Assembly (NCBI GenBank): GCA_022818135.1
Contig: JAFMSR010000012.1
Coordinates: 10,821,083 to 10,885,082 of the forward strand
Origin: Saxidomus purpurata
Taxonomy: Eukaryota > Mollusca > Bivalvia > Venerida > Veneridae
Length of the DNA: 64,000 nt
Direction: 5' to 3'
Positions 1 to 13,800 of this stretch are shown here, piece by piece (within the stretch, counting starts at the first letter, position 1; each line of letters starts with the position of its first letter). Under the pieces are notes generated by a model. That model had not been told where the DNA came from. It ran no database searches and saw only the letters and a program-made list of their open reading frames with translations. Position numbers and translations under genes: made by a program.

Positions 1-1
1 A

Positions 2-319
2 GCCACTTCTGCTGGTTGCAGAAATGATGACAGCATACGTTATTGTGTATTACTCGATGCAGTTTCGGATTGTTCGGTCAGTATGTTATAAGGTATATAG
101 CTAGGAAAAGGGAAGTTCAAAAACATATTTACTGACAGTTTTACTGAATGGTACAATTAAATGTAACTTGTTACTTTACTTCAGTGCTGCAGTGGATGCC
201 TTCAGGAATTTCTAGAAATCACAAAGAGTGAGGACATACAGAAGTTCTTGAAACTGAGGAATGCTGGGAAAAGTTTGAAGATAAAGATGAATACCCCGAG
301 GGGATCAACATCCTAACAA
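2..319 (+). CDS. 3' end of an unrecognised protein-coding gene (last two exons, partial)
   Basis: Two exons can be read: 2-76, followed by a gtcagt donor, and 185-319, preceded by a pyrimidine-rich stretch ending in ttcag. They join in phase 0 and give a continuous 69-residue C terminus ending at TAA (317-319). The peptide is cysteine-rich around the junction (AVSDCS then CCSGCLQEFLEI) and ends in a basic tail (LRNAGKSLKIKMNTPRGSTS). The other two frames of the second exon stop early, which supports this frame. An AATAAA lies at 327-332, only 8 bases past the stop. I do not recognise the family. It could also be an alternative last exon of the gene whose later exons start at 1391, but its phase does not fit that exon. 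Confidence 0.5.
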
Positions 320-1390
320 AGTACAGAATAAACAGAAATCTATTTAAAATATACCTAACATTGACACAGATGTATCCTGTTGGTTCATAGACAATTCTTG
401 CATTCCTACAACGTAAATAATGTGTTATATTGGTTTGTGTTTGTTTAAAGTGAAAAACAATGAAGTCTTACACAACTCCTAGATTATGCCAATTAGAGTT
501 TTTCCTTCTATTTTATGGTTTTAAAAATGTCATTAAGAATTGAGAGTATTAGTGCAGGCAAGTGTCCAAAGGTATATAATAATGAAAGGGTCATTATCAT
601 GGAAATGTTATCAAGATACTGGATTTGCTCTTGTTGTGGTCAGATAATACTTGTGTTTAGCATTCCTATGATCATATACATGACTCGGGCAAAATCCAGC
701 ATTCTGGATCACATGACTATATTGATAACTCTACTGTATCTAGACTTTCAGCCAGACTGTGTTTGATTCAATGAATTCAAAGTTAACTTCTTCAGTTAAA
801 AAGAGAGTACTCTCGAGTCTATTACTCCTAGCAAATTTGATCCCAGCGTCATTACATAGTGGACCTGAACATCAAATGAAATGTACAACTAAGCTAAATA
901 TGCCCACAAGTCTGTCATAAATTATTAAAAAGTTCTGAACTTTGCCAAATTTAATAAACCACAACGTGAAGACTTACTGCACAGGCATTTTGTCATCAAA
1001 ACTATAAGCAAATTTTAGCATTATTGAACCAAGGAATTTAGAGACGGGCAAACAAGTTTAAATATTTATAGAAACTTAAATGACAATGTAGTCACAAACT
1101 ATATTAATACTGATTTTATAAAATTGAAAATGTTTTTGTGTGTATGTATGAATTTATTCAAATAGATCATCTGCATTATTCAAGATAATCTCATAAATAC
1201 TGTGAACTACAAGACATTGTGAAATTTCCTGTTAAAACAGAAAAATCACATATTCCAACATTACAGGATAAAAAATCCCTATTAAATTACTGTTATTTTT
1301 AATGTAAAGCATTTTGACAAAGATACTTTTATTTTTACATTCTTTTGAATTAAAATGTTAACACTAAATTTTGTACATGTATCATTACAG

Positions 1391-4300
1391 GGCTTTGATT
1401 AATAGCACAGTTGGTGGGGAACATGTGTCCAAAATTGTTGCCTGTTTGACTTCAGTGTTGTCCAGTTTGTATGACCCACAGAGAATAGTTGTGGCGGCAT
1501 TCTTTGCGGAGGTATTTCTTTTACAAGAACCAAGGTTTTATGTGCATGCATACTTGTTTAATGTAAAATCAACCAGCTATAAATTTGTAGTTATATGTAT
1601 TTGCAAGTTTTCACCTTATGAGACTGGAGCTATAGAAATAAAAAAGATTTAACAGTGGCATGTAATTCATTCTATAAAGACAACAAAAGTACAAATCATT
1701 AGCTAATTCATGAATGTTTGTCATCGTCAGTCGCAATAGTCTAAGAGTAAACGTTAGCTGTAACAAAAAAAATTCTAATACATTTTTTCAAATTCAAATG
1801 TAACTTGCAACTTTCAGCTTGTGAATCAGAAGTGTATGGATGATGATAGTTTGATAGAGTTAGTAATGAACAGTTTATTGGGTCGACTCGTCGATTCCTC
1901 ACATGTTGTCAGACAGATGTGTATACGTGGGCTAGGTAATATCGCTAGCATCGGAAAAACTCAGGTATTATTTTTACATTTTTGTCTTTAATGATGAACA
2001 CCCTGTTTCAGTAAACCATTATGGTAAACCAGAATGTTCAAAGCTTAAATTGTGACACCCTTATGAACAGTAAATGGTACAAAATGAAAGCCAGAGAAGT
2101 GGTAGGGTAAACTTGAATTTAAGATTAAAGTTGTTTCATAGATGTGTTTGCAAGAGTTTCAGAACTATTTCCGCAAGGTTTAGTTGAAGGCAACAGTTAT
2201 AAATATCAACCGAAGATTCCAATTGGGAAATAGGTTTGACTGTACCCAAATACCAATGATATAATAGTTAATGTCGGATCACCTACATATAAATCCATTA
2301 GCATCTACTTTGTAGATTTACAAAAACACCATGATTAAATTCCACATTATGGCCTTCTGTAGGTTCTGTCACTTTTTATTAGTATCAAGGGCAAATATTT
2401 GTCTTGCATACAAATGAACAGGCAATATCTTGTACTTGGGGAAGACGGAACATTAAAAAAAGTCGTAAATTGTTCGTATTTAATCATAAATGAAGTAAAT
2501 AAAGAAAGGAAATACATGTATTTTGACGACAGGTGCAGCACTATTCCACGACAGTACTGTCGGCGATGATGGCAGGTATGGACGACAAAGAAGACCCGGA
2601 GGATGATATAACTGTGGAAGCTATGAGTGGACTGTCCAGAATACTGACCGAGATAGATGAGAGTCACATACGTGCAATACTTATCAATGTAGCTCTACGA
2701 ATTAGGCCATGTTTTGAAAGGGTATGATTAAACAAAACTTTCAACTTGTATTCAATTCTCGTTTCCATATTGTATTGTGTAAAAAAACAACATGTTATGT
2801 AAGTTGTCTTATTTGTTAGTGAAATATTACTCCTGAAGACTTGTAGAGGAAGCTCACGTTAGTAATTGGAACATGTGTTATTTAAAAACATTATTTAATA
2901 CTCTTTTCCTTTTATGCAATATCCCAGTATGTTTAGTCTTCCAATACAAACATCGGGAGTATGGCAAGTTGCCAAAGTGGAACAATTTTCATGCAGCATT
3001 CACTAAATTTAACCAGAATGTTTAATGCAGGCATTCTTGAATTATGGCCCTTTTAATTCCTAAAATGTTTTATCAAGTTTTATTGCCCTTTATATTAATT
3101 GCTAGAATTTTACAAATAATTTGTCTCAACATGATTGGTAACAATTTTGATCAATAATCACTCAGTATACCTCCCAACGTTTGACAGGCTTATTTTGTGA
3201 CAGTTTGGCACTCTTGTTTAAATTCTTTGTTACATGTTTTATCTTGAATTTTGAAAGTCTTATAAATACTTGTACTTTTGACTTTTAAAATGGCTTGAGT
3301 TGTCTCATGGTTATAAAGGTCTGTATAAATTTGTATGTTACATGCAAAAACAGGCACAGTTAGACAGAATTTGACTTTACACTGCTTGACAGGGAGTAAA
3401 ATTTCCATTTTAGGATAAAGCCAATGTTCGCGCCCAGTCTACAATACTGTTTGGAAATTTATCAGAATTTGGAGATGGCCCCTCGAAGCAACCATTCTTG
3501 GAGCAGATACACAGCAACTTTGTCAGTCTTCTGCTCCATCTCAATGATCCAGATGTAGAAGTTAAAAAGGTAACTCTTTTTATAGTTTTTATGATAATCT
3601 CTAAGACTCCCGTTTCTATTGGAAAGAAGTCTAATAAACCATTGCCTTGGATCTTATATTTTTATTCCATGAAATAATTGATCCCAAATGAATGTGTAAA
3701 CATGAAAATACATGCGTCTTATACAATTGAAACCACTAATGTAACTGCATGATGAAATAATATGATTAATTGTAGAAGAAATAGATAAAAGCTTTCATCA
3801 AAAGGTTAATATGATATAGAGTTGCAAATATGTTGCAATAATAGGGTGTTGTTGAATTTTTTGTTTCTATTTTATGATTTAACCAGAATTTTTTGGTTTA
3901 CAAGATAGCGTTTGTATTAGTATCCTTGAATAAGTTGTGATCAACACTTGCTCTTGGTAGTTTTTCCCAAACTGTCGAAGGATGGCCTAATGCTAAAGTT
4001 CAAAGCAATCTTTCCATTTATGCCAATGGTTAAAATGTCCGGGGTTTTTAGTAACCAAGCCCTATATAACCTGTATAGGGTCAGCATACAGTATCATCAG
4101 AATACTACTTAGTGCCAAGTAAGGCTGATGGTTGGAAAAATAATCAAGTCATTTCATATATATGTGGTTTTCAAAGGTTTATGTTCTACATCTTTTTTAG
4201 GCCTGTAAGTACTCGCTGAGGAAGGTGGGTGCTCTGATTGGGTCCGACCCGATTAACACGATGTTTCAGAAACTGCTGCTAGATGATGCCAATCTACATT

Positions 4301-5531
4301 ATGGAGAATTCATGAATGATCTCTCCAAACTAATTGTAAGTTATTCTTGTTCAATGTCTTTTCTATTTTTATCTTGTTTAAATATTGTAATTAAAAAGAT
4401 ATACAAAAGACAAGATGAAAAGCTAAAAGAAAATTTGTATTTTTATTGTAGTCATAGTTGTCTCTGACAGATTTTAAGAGGCCAGGGATTTCATAACGTT
4501 ACACAATTTGCCAGTTTTCTGCAATATATCAGTAACTTAACCGGTAGATGGTCAATTACATCAACTACTGTTTCAAACTGCCCTTGCTGGTGGAAGACTC
4601 TCTTTCAGTTAGGAGACAGAGATTGAAGATTTCCAGCCAAGTGGAGAACAAATTTTAACAGAGTGGTAGGCAAACAACCAGCTTGAATTTGATCTGTTCT
4701 GAACTCACAATAAAAACTATAAATGCTGAAATATTGGTGCTGTTAATTCATCGTGCTTTTTACAGTACAGGTATTTCAGTATTGCCATCCTATTCACAAT
4801 CTATTACATCTTTCCAGTGTCATATGTAAAACTGATTTTTCTTATAATTAGATTCAGGACTTCCCAGAGAAAGTAAACTTCTATGTGATGGGTTGTGTAT
4901 CATTCTACAAAAGTATGTGGCCTGAGATAAAGAGTAATGCAGCACTCTTTACAGGTTAGTGATTTAGTCCAATAACTAAATGCATTGTTAATCTTCCAGT
5001 AAAATTTAGAAAATGATTAGATTATCCGTTGTAAAAAATATGTTTTTAGTTTGTATAGATTGTGTTTGCTTACTAAGCTTACACATTAGATCATACTAGA
5101 CTACAGACATAATGACATTAATCTAAATTGAAGATTCACTTCTAGAAGAGTTTTTACACTTACACACATGTTATGAACGTCTTACTCAACTGTTCTAAAA
5201 CTTTCACCTTTCTTTCAGGGTTCTTGCTTGGCAACTTGCCAGAAGACAAACAGGGTATCATTTCCAAGGAGCATGTTTGTGCTGGTAAATCAATTTTAAA
5301 TATTAAATATATAAGAACTTCAGGTTGCTATGGTAACAAGTTCTACAAGTTTGTCTGACGTATTTTTTACCATATTATGTTTGTTCTCCTTAACTATGTT
5401 TCTGAAAATATGTCTAGTGTAAAATAAAATGTATTTTTTCTGTTTCAGCCTTGATACTGTTGTTGAAAGATCCCACCCCAGCTGTCAGGTCTGCATCAGC
5501 AGAGGCCATGAGTCTGCTGGATAAATACTAG
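1391..5531 (+). CDS. MROH1: MROH1-like (maestro heat-like repeat family member 1), C-terminal exons
   Basis: Eight exons join in a single frame: 1391-1511, 1818-1964, 2533-2721, 3414-3569, 4201-4335, 4852-4954, 5219-5284 and 5449-5531, ending at TAG. All introns have GT..AG borders. The product is about 330 residues of helical repeats. It aligns, from memory, with the C terminus of vertebrate MROH1 along its whole length: RGLGNIAS, then an ALRIRPCFER block, HYGEFMNDLSK, NAALFTGFLLGNL, and a final LLKDPTPAVRSASAEAMSLL. MROH1 is a large HEAT-repeat protein, reported at lysosomes and of poorly known role. The first exon begins in phase 2, so at least one upstream exon is required, yet none is visible between 319 and 1391. 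The gene is therefore either truncated here or interrupted by a rearrangement or assembly join. Confidence 0.85.
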
Positions 5532-5666
5532 CTCCATACAAACATGTTTGTAGGAGGATTGTGATTGGACCAAACAATTTATAGAACAAAAACTGAAATA
5601 CACGTATGTGAGCATAACGGTTTAGAGTACAGAACCAGGGGAAAAGAACTGTTTTAGATATACTGA

Positions 5667-5672
5667 AATAAA
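5667..5672 (+). promoter_or_regulatory. Likely polyadenylation signal of the MROH1-like gene
   Basis: AATAAA lies about 135 bases after the TAG stop of the MROH1-like gene. The position suits a short 3' UTR. Inferred from the hexamer alone. Confidence 0.45.
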
Positions 5673-8600
5673 TTACATTTTATTGTTAGAATTTGAGCAT
5701 GTTTATAGGCTACAATAGTATTGTTTCAGAAACTTTAGGCTTGTTCGGGTTTTATTTCATTTTGGATGATTTCATTTAATTTGATTCTACTACCTGTACT
5801 TTACAACAAAGAGTAGAAATTTGGTTAGTCTTATAAACTATAAATCTACAATAATTTTTGTAAATGTAGGACACATATGCAGTAATGGTTAAGTTGCACC
5901 ATGCTGAGACTATCTCTCCCAGTTTTAAATGCAGACTCGGGATTCATGAATATGCTGTGTGATCAGATATTCTTTAAAAGGATGTGTTGGTGGTTTTTTT
6001 AGAACGAGAAATAGTTGAAATTTATGTGCTTAAATCCCAACGATTTTAAGATGGTGGCACTAGAACAAGTTTTCTGTTAATGTAGCAAGAATGAAGCATT
6101 TTGTTAAGTAGTCCTGTATAGTCCTGTATAATTTCGTGTGCTTTTCATCTTACCAGTGATAAAGATTCAGTCTGTATGTGCTGTGTTACTGTAACACTGT
6201 CTCTATTTGTATATTTTTTTCACCAAATTTCAATGTTAGTCCCATTGTAGAAGTATCTTTTAGCCTATAAAACAAGCATGATTTAGTAGTTTACTTGTAG
6301 TAGAATCTTTTTCGACTTGATGTCTACAAAAGCTTTTACAAAATACGTAGATGCAGATTTTTCCGTTCATAGTTGGTCCTGCTGGCAACTTTTAATGTGG
6401 GTACATTTGTACAATATTAGTACACTCATTAGACATGCCGACAATACAAGCTAAATATACTGATCCATTCAAATGGCCAAGGAGTACAATTAGGCATAAA
6501 TCCTTGGTCACTCCGTTCAGTGCTGCATATTAAACACAGTTACTGTTGCAGGCATAATTTAACATCAAACTAATACAGTCAGCATCAAGCTTTCAAAACT
6601 TTTCAGCTTTAGATCTCATGTTACCAATGTTGTTAATGAGTAAGTGATTTTTAAATCCATTTGGTACCTAGTATGAACTACCCTATTAGAACAGTAATAC
6701 TTATTAATCAACAAAAGTGAGTGTAATTTCAACAGAAAAAACTGCTCATTCAGGTGCGACGTCTCCATTATATTTAGTGGGTTTCTTTTCTGGCGTGAAA
6801 CTCTTTTTAAAATTGATCAGTATTTTTTTGGGTTCTTACATATTATATTATATTAGGACCCATGTATTTTTACATATCATTGGTTTTTGCAATTAAGTTT
6901 CATTTTATGTATACACCAATTCTGTTATTCTTCCCAGAGAGGGAAACATAAATCCCACTGTCTGCCCGTCTGCCTGTAACAGTCTTCTGGAGCACAACTC
7001 AAAAGGTTTATTAGAGGGAATCAGTTAAAACTTTACATATTTTTGGGGACATTAAGTGGAAATTTAAGCTGCAAAAATGTACCTCTACTTTGCCTGATTG
7101 TTCGATCATCGGCTTTGTTGTTTTTTTTCGTTTGAATCAAGTCTGCTCCTCGACAATTCAAATTCAATTTTGTATGAGATCATATCTCCAGACGCATAAG
7201 AGAATACATTTGTAATTCACAACACCTGGCATACTGAAAGAGGAGCAAGTGTTTCTTTAGGGAGTATCTCCAAGGACTGCAGATGGTTTTCTTTTCTCCT
7301 TACGTTTCATAAAGTTTACTTAAATTTTGTTATTTGTTTGATCTTTTATATGTTGTTTGATTTACTTGACTGTTAATTTTATTTCTTATTTATATTTGTG
7401 ATAATCACTGATAAGCTGTAAAAGTGTGAGTAGAACAATTATTTCTATTTTATGTATGTTAGAAAATAACGATAGGTGAACTATATCTTTGTTTCTTGAA
7501 TGTATAAGACAAGCCAAAACAGTGCAATAAATATATATGTACATGAAGCGTGTTAGTTGTTACAAAAAGAATTGAAAATGGGCACAAGTTTTTAAAAAGT
7601 TTGGCTGCTTTTCATAATCCTTGTGTCTAAAAGGATGTATCATTGGTTCAGGAAGGTAGCATCAACTTATATTGTACACTCCCTTATATAGAAAGTGTTT
7701 ATGAGACCATCACTTAATTTGGTCACTATTTACATGGGTATAATGTCCGAGCAAGGTTTGATAACCTCTCCGATCATCCTGTGCACTCCAAACTAGTCTC
7801 CTTGAATTGCCACTAGCACTTTTTGTACTCTTAATAGCTTCTATAAACAAGGCGGTCAAATATTTCAGGGTATACTTGAGCACTCCAGGTAGCCTGGAGT
7901 TACTGCCCCTGAATTGCTGAAATTTCACTAATTAAACTTTTCCCAATCTTTCTTGCCAACTCTATATTCAGAAATCACTTAACTATATACATGTATTTAT
8001 GTTCATGGGCACAAAATCTTGGTCTGTAACATTAATTGAGGCACTCTGGAGTTACAGCGCATGAATTTACAGACTTTAACCAAGTAAGCACTGTCCATTA
8101 TCTTATGAAAAAAATATTGAAATCTTAACTAAACATAGTAAGAATATTTAAATAAAGAATACACCACACCCCCCATGATTGTAGACTGGCATATGCCACT
8201 GTCCATGTTACATGGTTTATCATGTGTATTGATTACTGCTTGAATTACTGCAATGGCAACAGGCATAATTTGTGACAATTGGCAGCTCCTGTTTAACACA
8301 AATTAATAAGCTCAAAATTATTAACTAGGCTAATCGAAAAACACGGACAGTTTTTCTACTTGCCCCGTCTTTGTTGCCTGGCTTTAAAGTTCATTCATCA
8401 AGGTCTCTGATGAAGATCTGTTAACTCTGGTGACAAACTTGTATCCTCTTTTAGACCTTGTTGCTTTCTCAACACCTGTTGAAAATTCTTGGCTGTGTCA
8501 GAATGCAAATTTTTTTGACATTGAGCAAAGGATGTGTTGGGAGATTTTATTTTTGAACTATCACAGGTGATTAGTCGCTAGAATGGCAACAGCACTACAA

Positions 8601-10845
8601 GTTACAACTTACATTGTCTATACTGAAAGAACCACATCCTGTTCAGAGCAGCACAAACCAATATTCAGAACAGAGGTAAAATGCATGTTTTAGAATTTTC
8701 TCCATATATTTCACATACATGTAGTAAAAATCTATTACCTACTTTGGTTTGAACGTACCAAAGCACACATCAACAAAATTTCTTGTTCAGTCTGGTAATT
8801 CTACATTTTGAGGTTGGTTCCATGCTGGAACAAGCTCTTTGCATAGGATAAATATGAATTTTAAGAAAGCTTGTTTCTTCAAATGTATAAATTAAAAAAT
8901 TTCTCACTGTATGAGCTACTATTCAGGTATACATAAAAACAAGGCTAGCTGAAAATCCTGCCAATGCTATAGAATTAGTTCAATTGCACAAAAATTCTCA
9001 CAAGTGAACTTTCTTTCAGAATGCATGTAGTAGAAAGAGCTTTGTAAACACATGTAACAACGTTTGTAATTCAGTAATGTGGAAAAGTCAGTATCCAAGA
9101 CCCTTTTTTAAGTATATCCTGAAAAATGGAGGGAACAAACATCTATATATTAGTATTGAATATTAAGAATCAGACTATTGAATACATTCAAATGTCAATC
9201 AAATTTTTAAATTATTTCTCAATGTTTTAGCTATCAAGTATTTATCCTAATTTATATTCATTGCAAGTACTAAATAATAACATTGGGCATTGTCAATTAA
9301 ATTCTATGATTGCTCAACATTTAGGGATTTGAAATTCAATTGGCACGTGAAAAACTTCCAGTGAACATTTGCTTTCAGTAGGCATTTTAGCAAGATTTTA
9401 GCGTTTGTAAAATGTAGTAAGATTAATAATATCAGATCTGATCGTAAGAAAAAGTTAATAAATCTGAGTTTGATGCAAAGTGGATGTCAGTGCAAAATAA
9501 TCGTTCTTGCTTAAAAATACCATTGGTTGCCTTTTATTGAGTAATGATTTTCAAACGGGTTTCAACTTAGTAATTGAACATGACCTTGAGCCATTTTGAC
9601 TTAAAGCTTCATAGCGTTTCTGTTACAGCGATGCTTGAGTTAGATGGCCAATTTAGGGCTAATTATTTGAACAAAACCTTCAAGGATTAAAGGATATACA
9701 AAACAGGAAATAAAGACACTAAATATGACCCAAGATGTGACCTTGACTAAAACCAACAAACTGAAAACTTTGCAATTTATAGGTTCTGCAACAATTGTCT
9801 TGAACGTGTTATCAAAACCTGATTAGTTGTTTGATGAAATATTAGCTTTCAAGTGTTTTCAAGGATTTATGGAGTTTACAGGAAAGTTAAAGAATCAATA
9901 CCTTTGAACCTTAAATTGCATTGACCTTGACCTTGAGCCAGTTGATGTTCAATACGTCCCATCCTTAAAAAAATAATGTTTTTGGCCGTAAAAAATACAA
10001 TTGGCCTTATACTCGAAGTTTCATAAAAATCCTTCAAGAGGTTAAGGAGATATGGAGTGGACAGGAAATGTTGGACTAAACCCGACAAGATGTGACCGAC
10101 ATGAGCCAGTGTGACCGGCTCATATGTTCTGCACACTGTCTTGATGGGGGATAAACATCTGACTATAGCTTCATGAAAGTCCCTGAAGGGGCCTTGAGCT
10201 TTGAGATATGGACATGAAAAAAAATATGGGCAGCAGGCGGAAGAACCTGGACGGATCAAGGGCCATATGCTATATCACCCCTTCTGCTTCGCAGTTATAG
10301 TATAAAAACTCGTTTTACCATAAAAGCAATGGCCACCTTTGAATTACTGAGCTCAAAATCAACAGGGGTCATCTGCTGGTCATGAACAACCTCCACATCA
10401 ATTTTAGATGATAGTCATTGTCTCGAAACCATTCTACAATTCCAGGTCACTGTGACCTTGACCTTTGACCTACTGACCTAAAAAATCAATAGGATTCATC
10501 TGCTGGTCATAACCAGCCTCTACATCAATTTTCAATATGCTAGGCCCAAGCGTTCTCAAGGTATCGTCCGGAAACCATTGTACTATTCCTAGTCACTGTG
10601 ACCTTGACCTATTGATAAAGATTAATAGGGGTCATCTGTTGGTCATGACAACCCCCATACCAAGTTTCAAGATGCTAGACCAATGCATTTTTAGTTATCA
10701 TCCGGAAATCGTTGCTCTAGCGACATGGACCAACCTACCGACATGTGCAAAGCAATATATCCCCGCTTCTTTGAAGTGGGGCATCATTACCACAGTGCTC
10801 ACTATATTCATGAGTGATATTATTGTATCAATCACCCATACCAGG
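5673..10845. other. Intergenic stretch between convergent genes
   Basis: No exon series with coherent splice sites was found on either strand. The stretch is AT-rich. From about 9590 onward it carries degenerate repeats with 'gaccttgacc' motifs. A short direct duplication (gtagtcctgtata) sits near 6109. The MROH1-like gene ends at its left edge and the C18orf63-like gene ends at its right edge, so the two genes converge here. Confidence 0.6.
10349..10730. repeat. Degenerate tandem repeat, about three units of 110-140 bp
   Basis: Units near 10349, 10473 and 10614 each contain 'aggggtcatctgctggtcatga' or a close variant, then a 'gaaaccattctacaattc' variant and 'cactgtgaccttgacct'. The last unit has diverged. 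It lies just downstream of the stop codon of the C18orf63-like gene. It is non-coding and of the bivalve core-repeat type. Confidence 0.7.
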
Positions 10846-13800
10846 TCAAGCTTCAGGTTTCTTCATCTTCTTTGCCCTCTTTGATTCCACTTGATTATCT
10901 TTCTAAAATGAAGAGAAAATAAAGGTGAACCATTCTGACCACCAAACACCCATTCCTTCTCCATTTTCTTCTTTAAAATCACTTAATCAATGCTGATAAA
11001 ACAAAGCACGGTACCAAATCTATTCAATGTAGAACTTTGTTAACCATTGCAGCCTACAGTGATAAAAAGGTGCTTGATTACCCCAAACCCCATGTTGCAG
11101 ATGTTTTCTTTTAACTCCCATGAGTGTACATGTCTGTCAAGATCCTGTGGTTTCCTATAACTGACTATCAGTAAGGAGTAAAACTGGCCCATATTGTTAT
11201 CAGGTAAGCTAATGGCCTGTGATTGACTGGTTCTTGTTGCAGGCTTGTAGTCCCTAAACCTCACGCTGATGATGGTAACGAGTTCTAGCCATGTTATCTA
11301 CCACTCTTTCTGTAAAAGTGATACAAGCTAGAACTATCATCATCATCTCCAGTAAACGCCTATAACATATTAAACTGAGATACTGCTGAAATGGGCACTA
11401 AACCACAAAGAAGAGGATTCTTGAAAACTTACTATCACACAATGTTGTCTGCAGAATTTCTATTATCTGTTTTTGAACAAGAAGTCCAAAAGGGCCAGTA
11501 TGTCTCTAGGTCTGTCTGTCTGACTGGATTATTCTGAGCAAGTTTTGTGAAAATCTTTTGCAATTTATTCAAAGAAAAGCTAACAGAGTTCACTTTGACC
11601 TTGACCCTTGACACGGACAGAGGAGCTTCCCAGAAAGACCAATAAGCAGATGTATGAACCTGTGGATGATTAGTAGAGGGAACCATTTCTCAGCAAGTTT
11701 GGTCCTGTGACCTTGACCTTTGATCACTACCCTAAAATTGAATTAGAGTATATACTGAAAGACCAATCTTATGAAGTTTGAAGACTGATCTCAAGGAAAA
11801 TATTTTATGGAAGTTCAGGACCTGGACTTGACGTTCTGAGAACATATGGAGTACTTATGATGAAAGCCGAATTCTATTGTTCATCTCTCCATTGATATTT
11901 TAGCCTATTTTTTCACTTCTAGGCTACATGAAAAGTGTCCTGAAGAGTGTTATCAAGGAAAAGTTATGGACAAACCAACAGAAGACGGACAAACCACCAT
12001 GGCATGAACTCCGCTGGGTTTTGTCCAGTTGAGCTAAAAACCGAAATGCATATACAGTACTGTTGTACTAATTGTTTAATAAGAGCTTCAAAATACCTTT
12101 ACAGCTTTTGGCCTCTTTGCAGGTTTCTTGTCTTTCTGTTCTTTCACAGCTTTCCCTGTCTTTCCAATTTTCTGTTTCTTTTGTGTCACTGCAGCTGAAA
12201 TATGACGTATTCCTGAATTCTGAAAACTATGTAAAGTTTTGTTTGAAAGTGCTTTGTTAAAACTGGGGACTGCTTTCTGGCAAGATGGTGTCACATTGGA
12301 AACCAGAAAACTGGACTTTGATTGATCATCTCCACTAGTGGTCTGAGCTGTGGTGTGTGGTATAAAAGGTTTATTTACGCTTGTTACAGATCTTATTTTA
12401 GGTACAGTAACTGAAGATGGGGCTCTCTTTTGTGGACGAAATATAGGTACAATTTTCTGTGCTGAGGCAGAAGGCCCTTCAGCTGCCATTTGTGGCAACT
12501 GCTTCTTTGGGTTAAATTGAGGGAAGAGTTTTCGTGAAACTGGTATTTGACTATTCATCCTCGAGTGACAATAAGGTGTGTCAGTACTTCCTGATGTCAA
12601 ATTGGATCTGTCTGTCCTAGTTCCTACACAAGAATTGCTAGGTGTTCTATCAAGTACAGTCTTACAGGTATCAACACTAGAATTTGGACCACTTTTTGTC
12701 TTATTGGCATGTTGCGCTACGTTTACTCCAGTGTTATCAGAGTAAAACTGCTGCTCAGTTCTTGTGGATGTAACATTTTCCAGTTGAACACCAGGTGCTA
12801 AACTTCCACTTGCATTAGGTAAGCCTCTGAGACTATTATTCTTAGGCTTTTGGCCAGTTCTTCCATTCTTCTCATTATCTTGCGTATTGTCTTTTGCAGT
12901 TTGCTCACTTGTTCCTGTTCCAGGAACAGATAGTGATCTCACATGTACTTGTACAGGAGTGCTGTCTGATCTGAAACTTTGAATGGGACCTCTGGTATGA
13001 GAAGATTGGTCTTCACATTTTGATGCAAGCATTCTCTCCATCTCTGCTTTTGAGCGATACACAGCAGGTCTTGAAGAATTCATTTTATTTGTCAAGTTGG
13101 GTTGATTTTGAACTGCTTTCTGAAGTGAAAGGATGAAATTGTAGTTAATGTGGGCCTACTAAAATGTAACACTGCTATTAATGAAACTGTTCAACAGAAA
13201 CAACGACTGATTTTTTTTTTAAGAATGTTATCAATAACAAAAAGGAAGGCAATTAAGTCATAAAATCACAGACGTTTGTTACATACACTAAGAACCTTTC
13301 ATTACAATGTCTAAATAGTAATTACTGTGAAATCCAAACTTTCAAATTAACGAAAAGGACAGATATATGTATGTATACCTATATAATGGATGGAAAAAAA
13401 GAAGACAATGTTAATCACAAAAGTTCTCACAATTACATACCTGACCACAGGAAAGTAGATCTGCAAAAGGGAATTTTGCTTTAGACTGCAGTTTAATAGA
13501 GCATCCACATACTGTTGGAAATTTATTCTGGATTTCCAGCATGAATGCTCGCAGTATTGGTTTAGGGTCTACTCTTGCCACCTTCTGTAGATCTCTTCCT
13601 CTCAAACAAACTTCTGGATATGTACTCTGTGTTAAGACTTATAAACCATTCCTGAGATTTATCTTCAGTTCCTCAATTTCTTCTAATGGAAATTTAAAGC
13701 TATATATAGAAATAAACATTTCAGTCTGAAAGTTTTATTGTAATTGCATTATCAATGTGGTACCTATAGCTCCAGACAGAAATTGCTAACAGAAAAAGGG

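Noticed and set aside
7710..7928. 72-residue minus-strand frame
   Set aside because: No family recognised, no exon context; probably part of an interspersed repeat.
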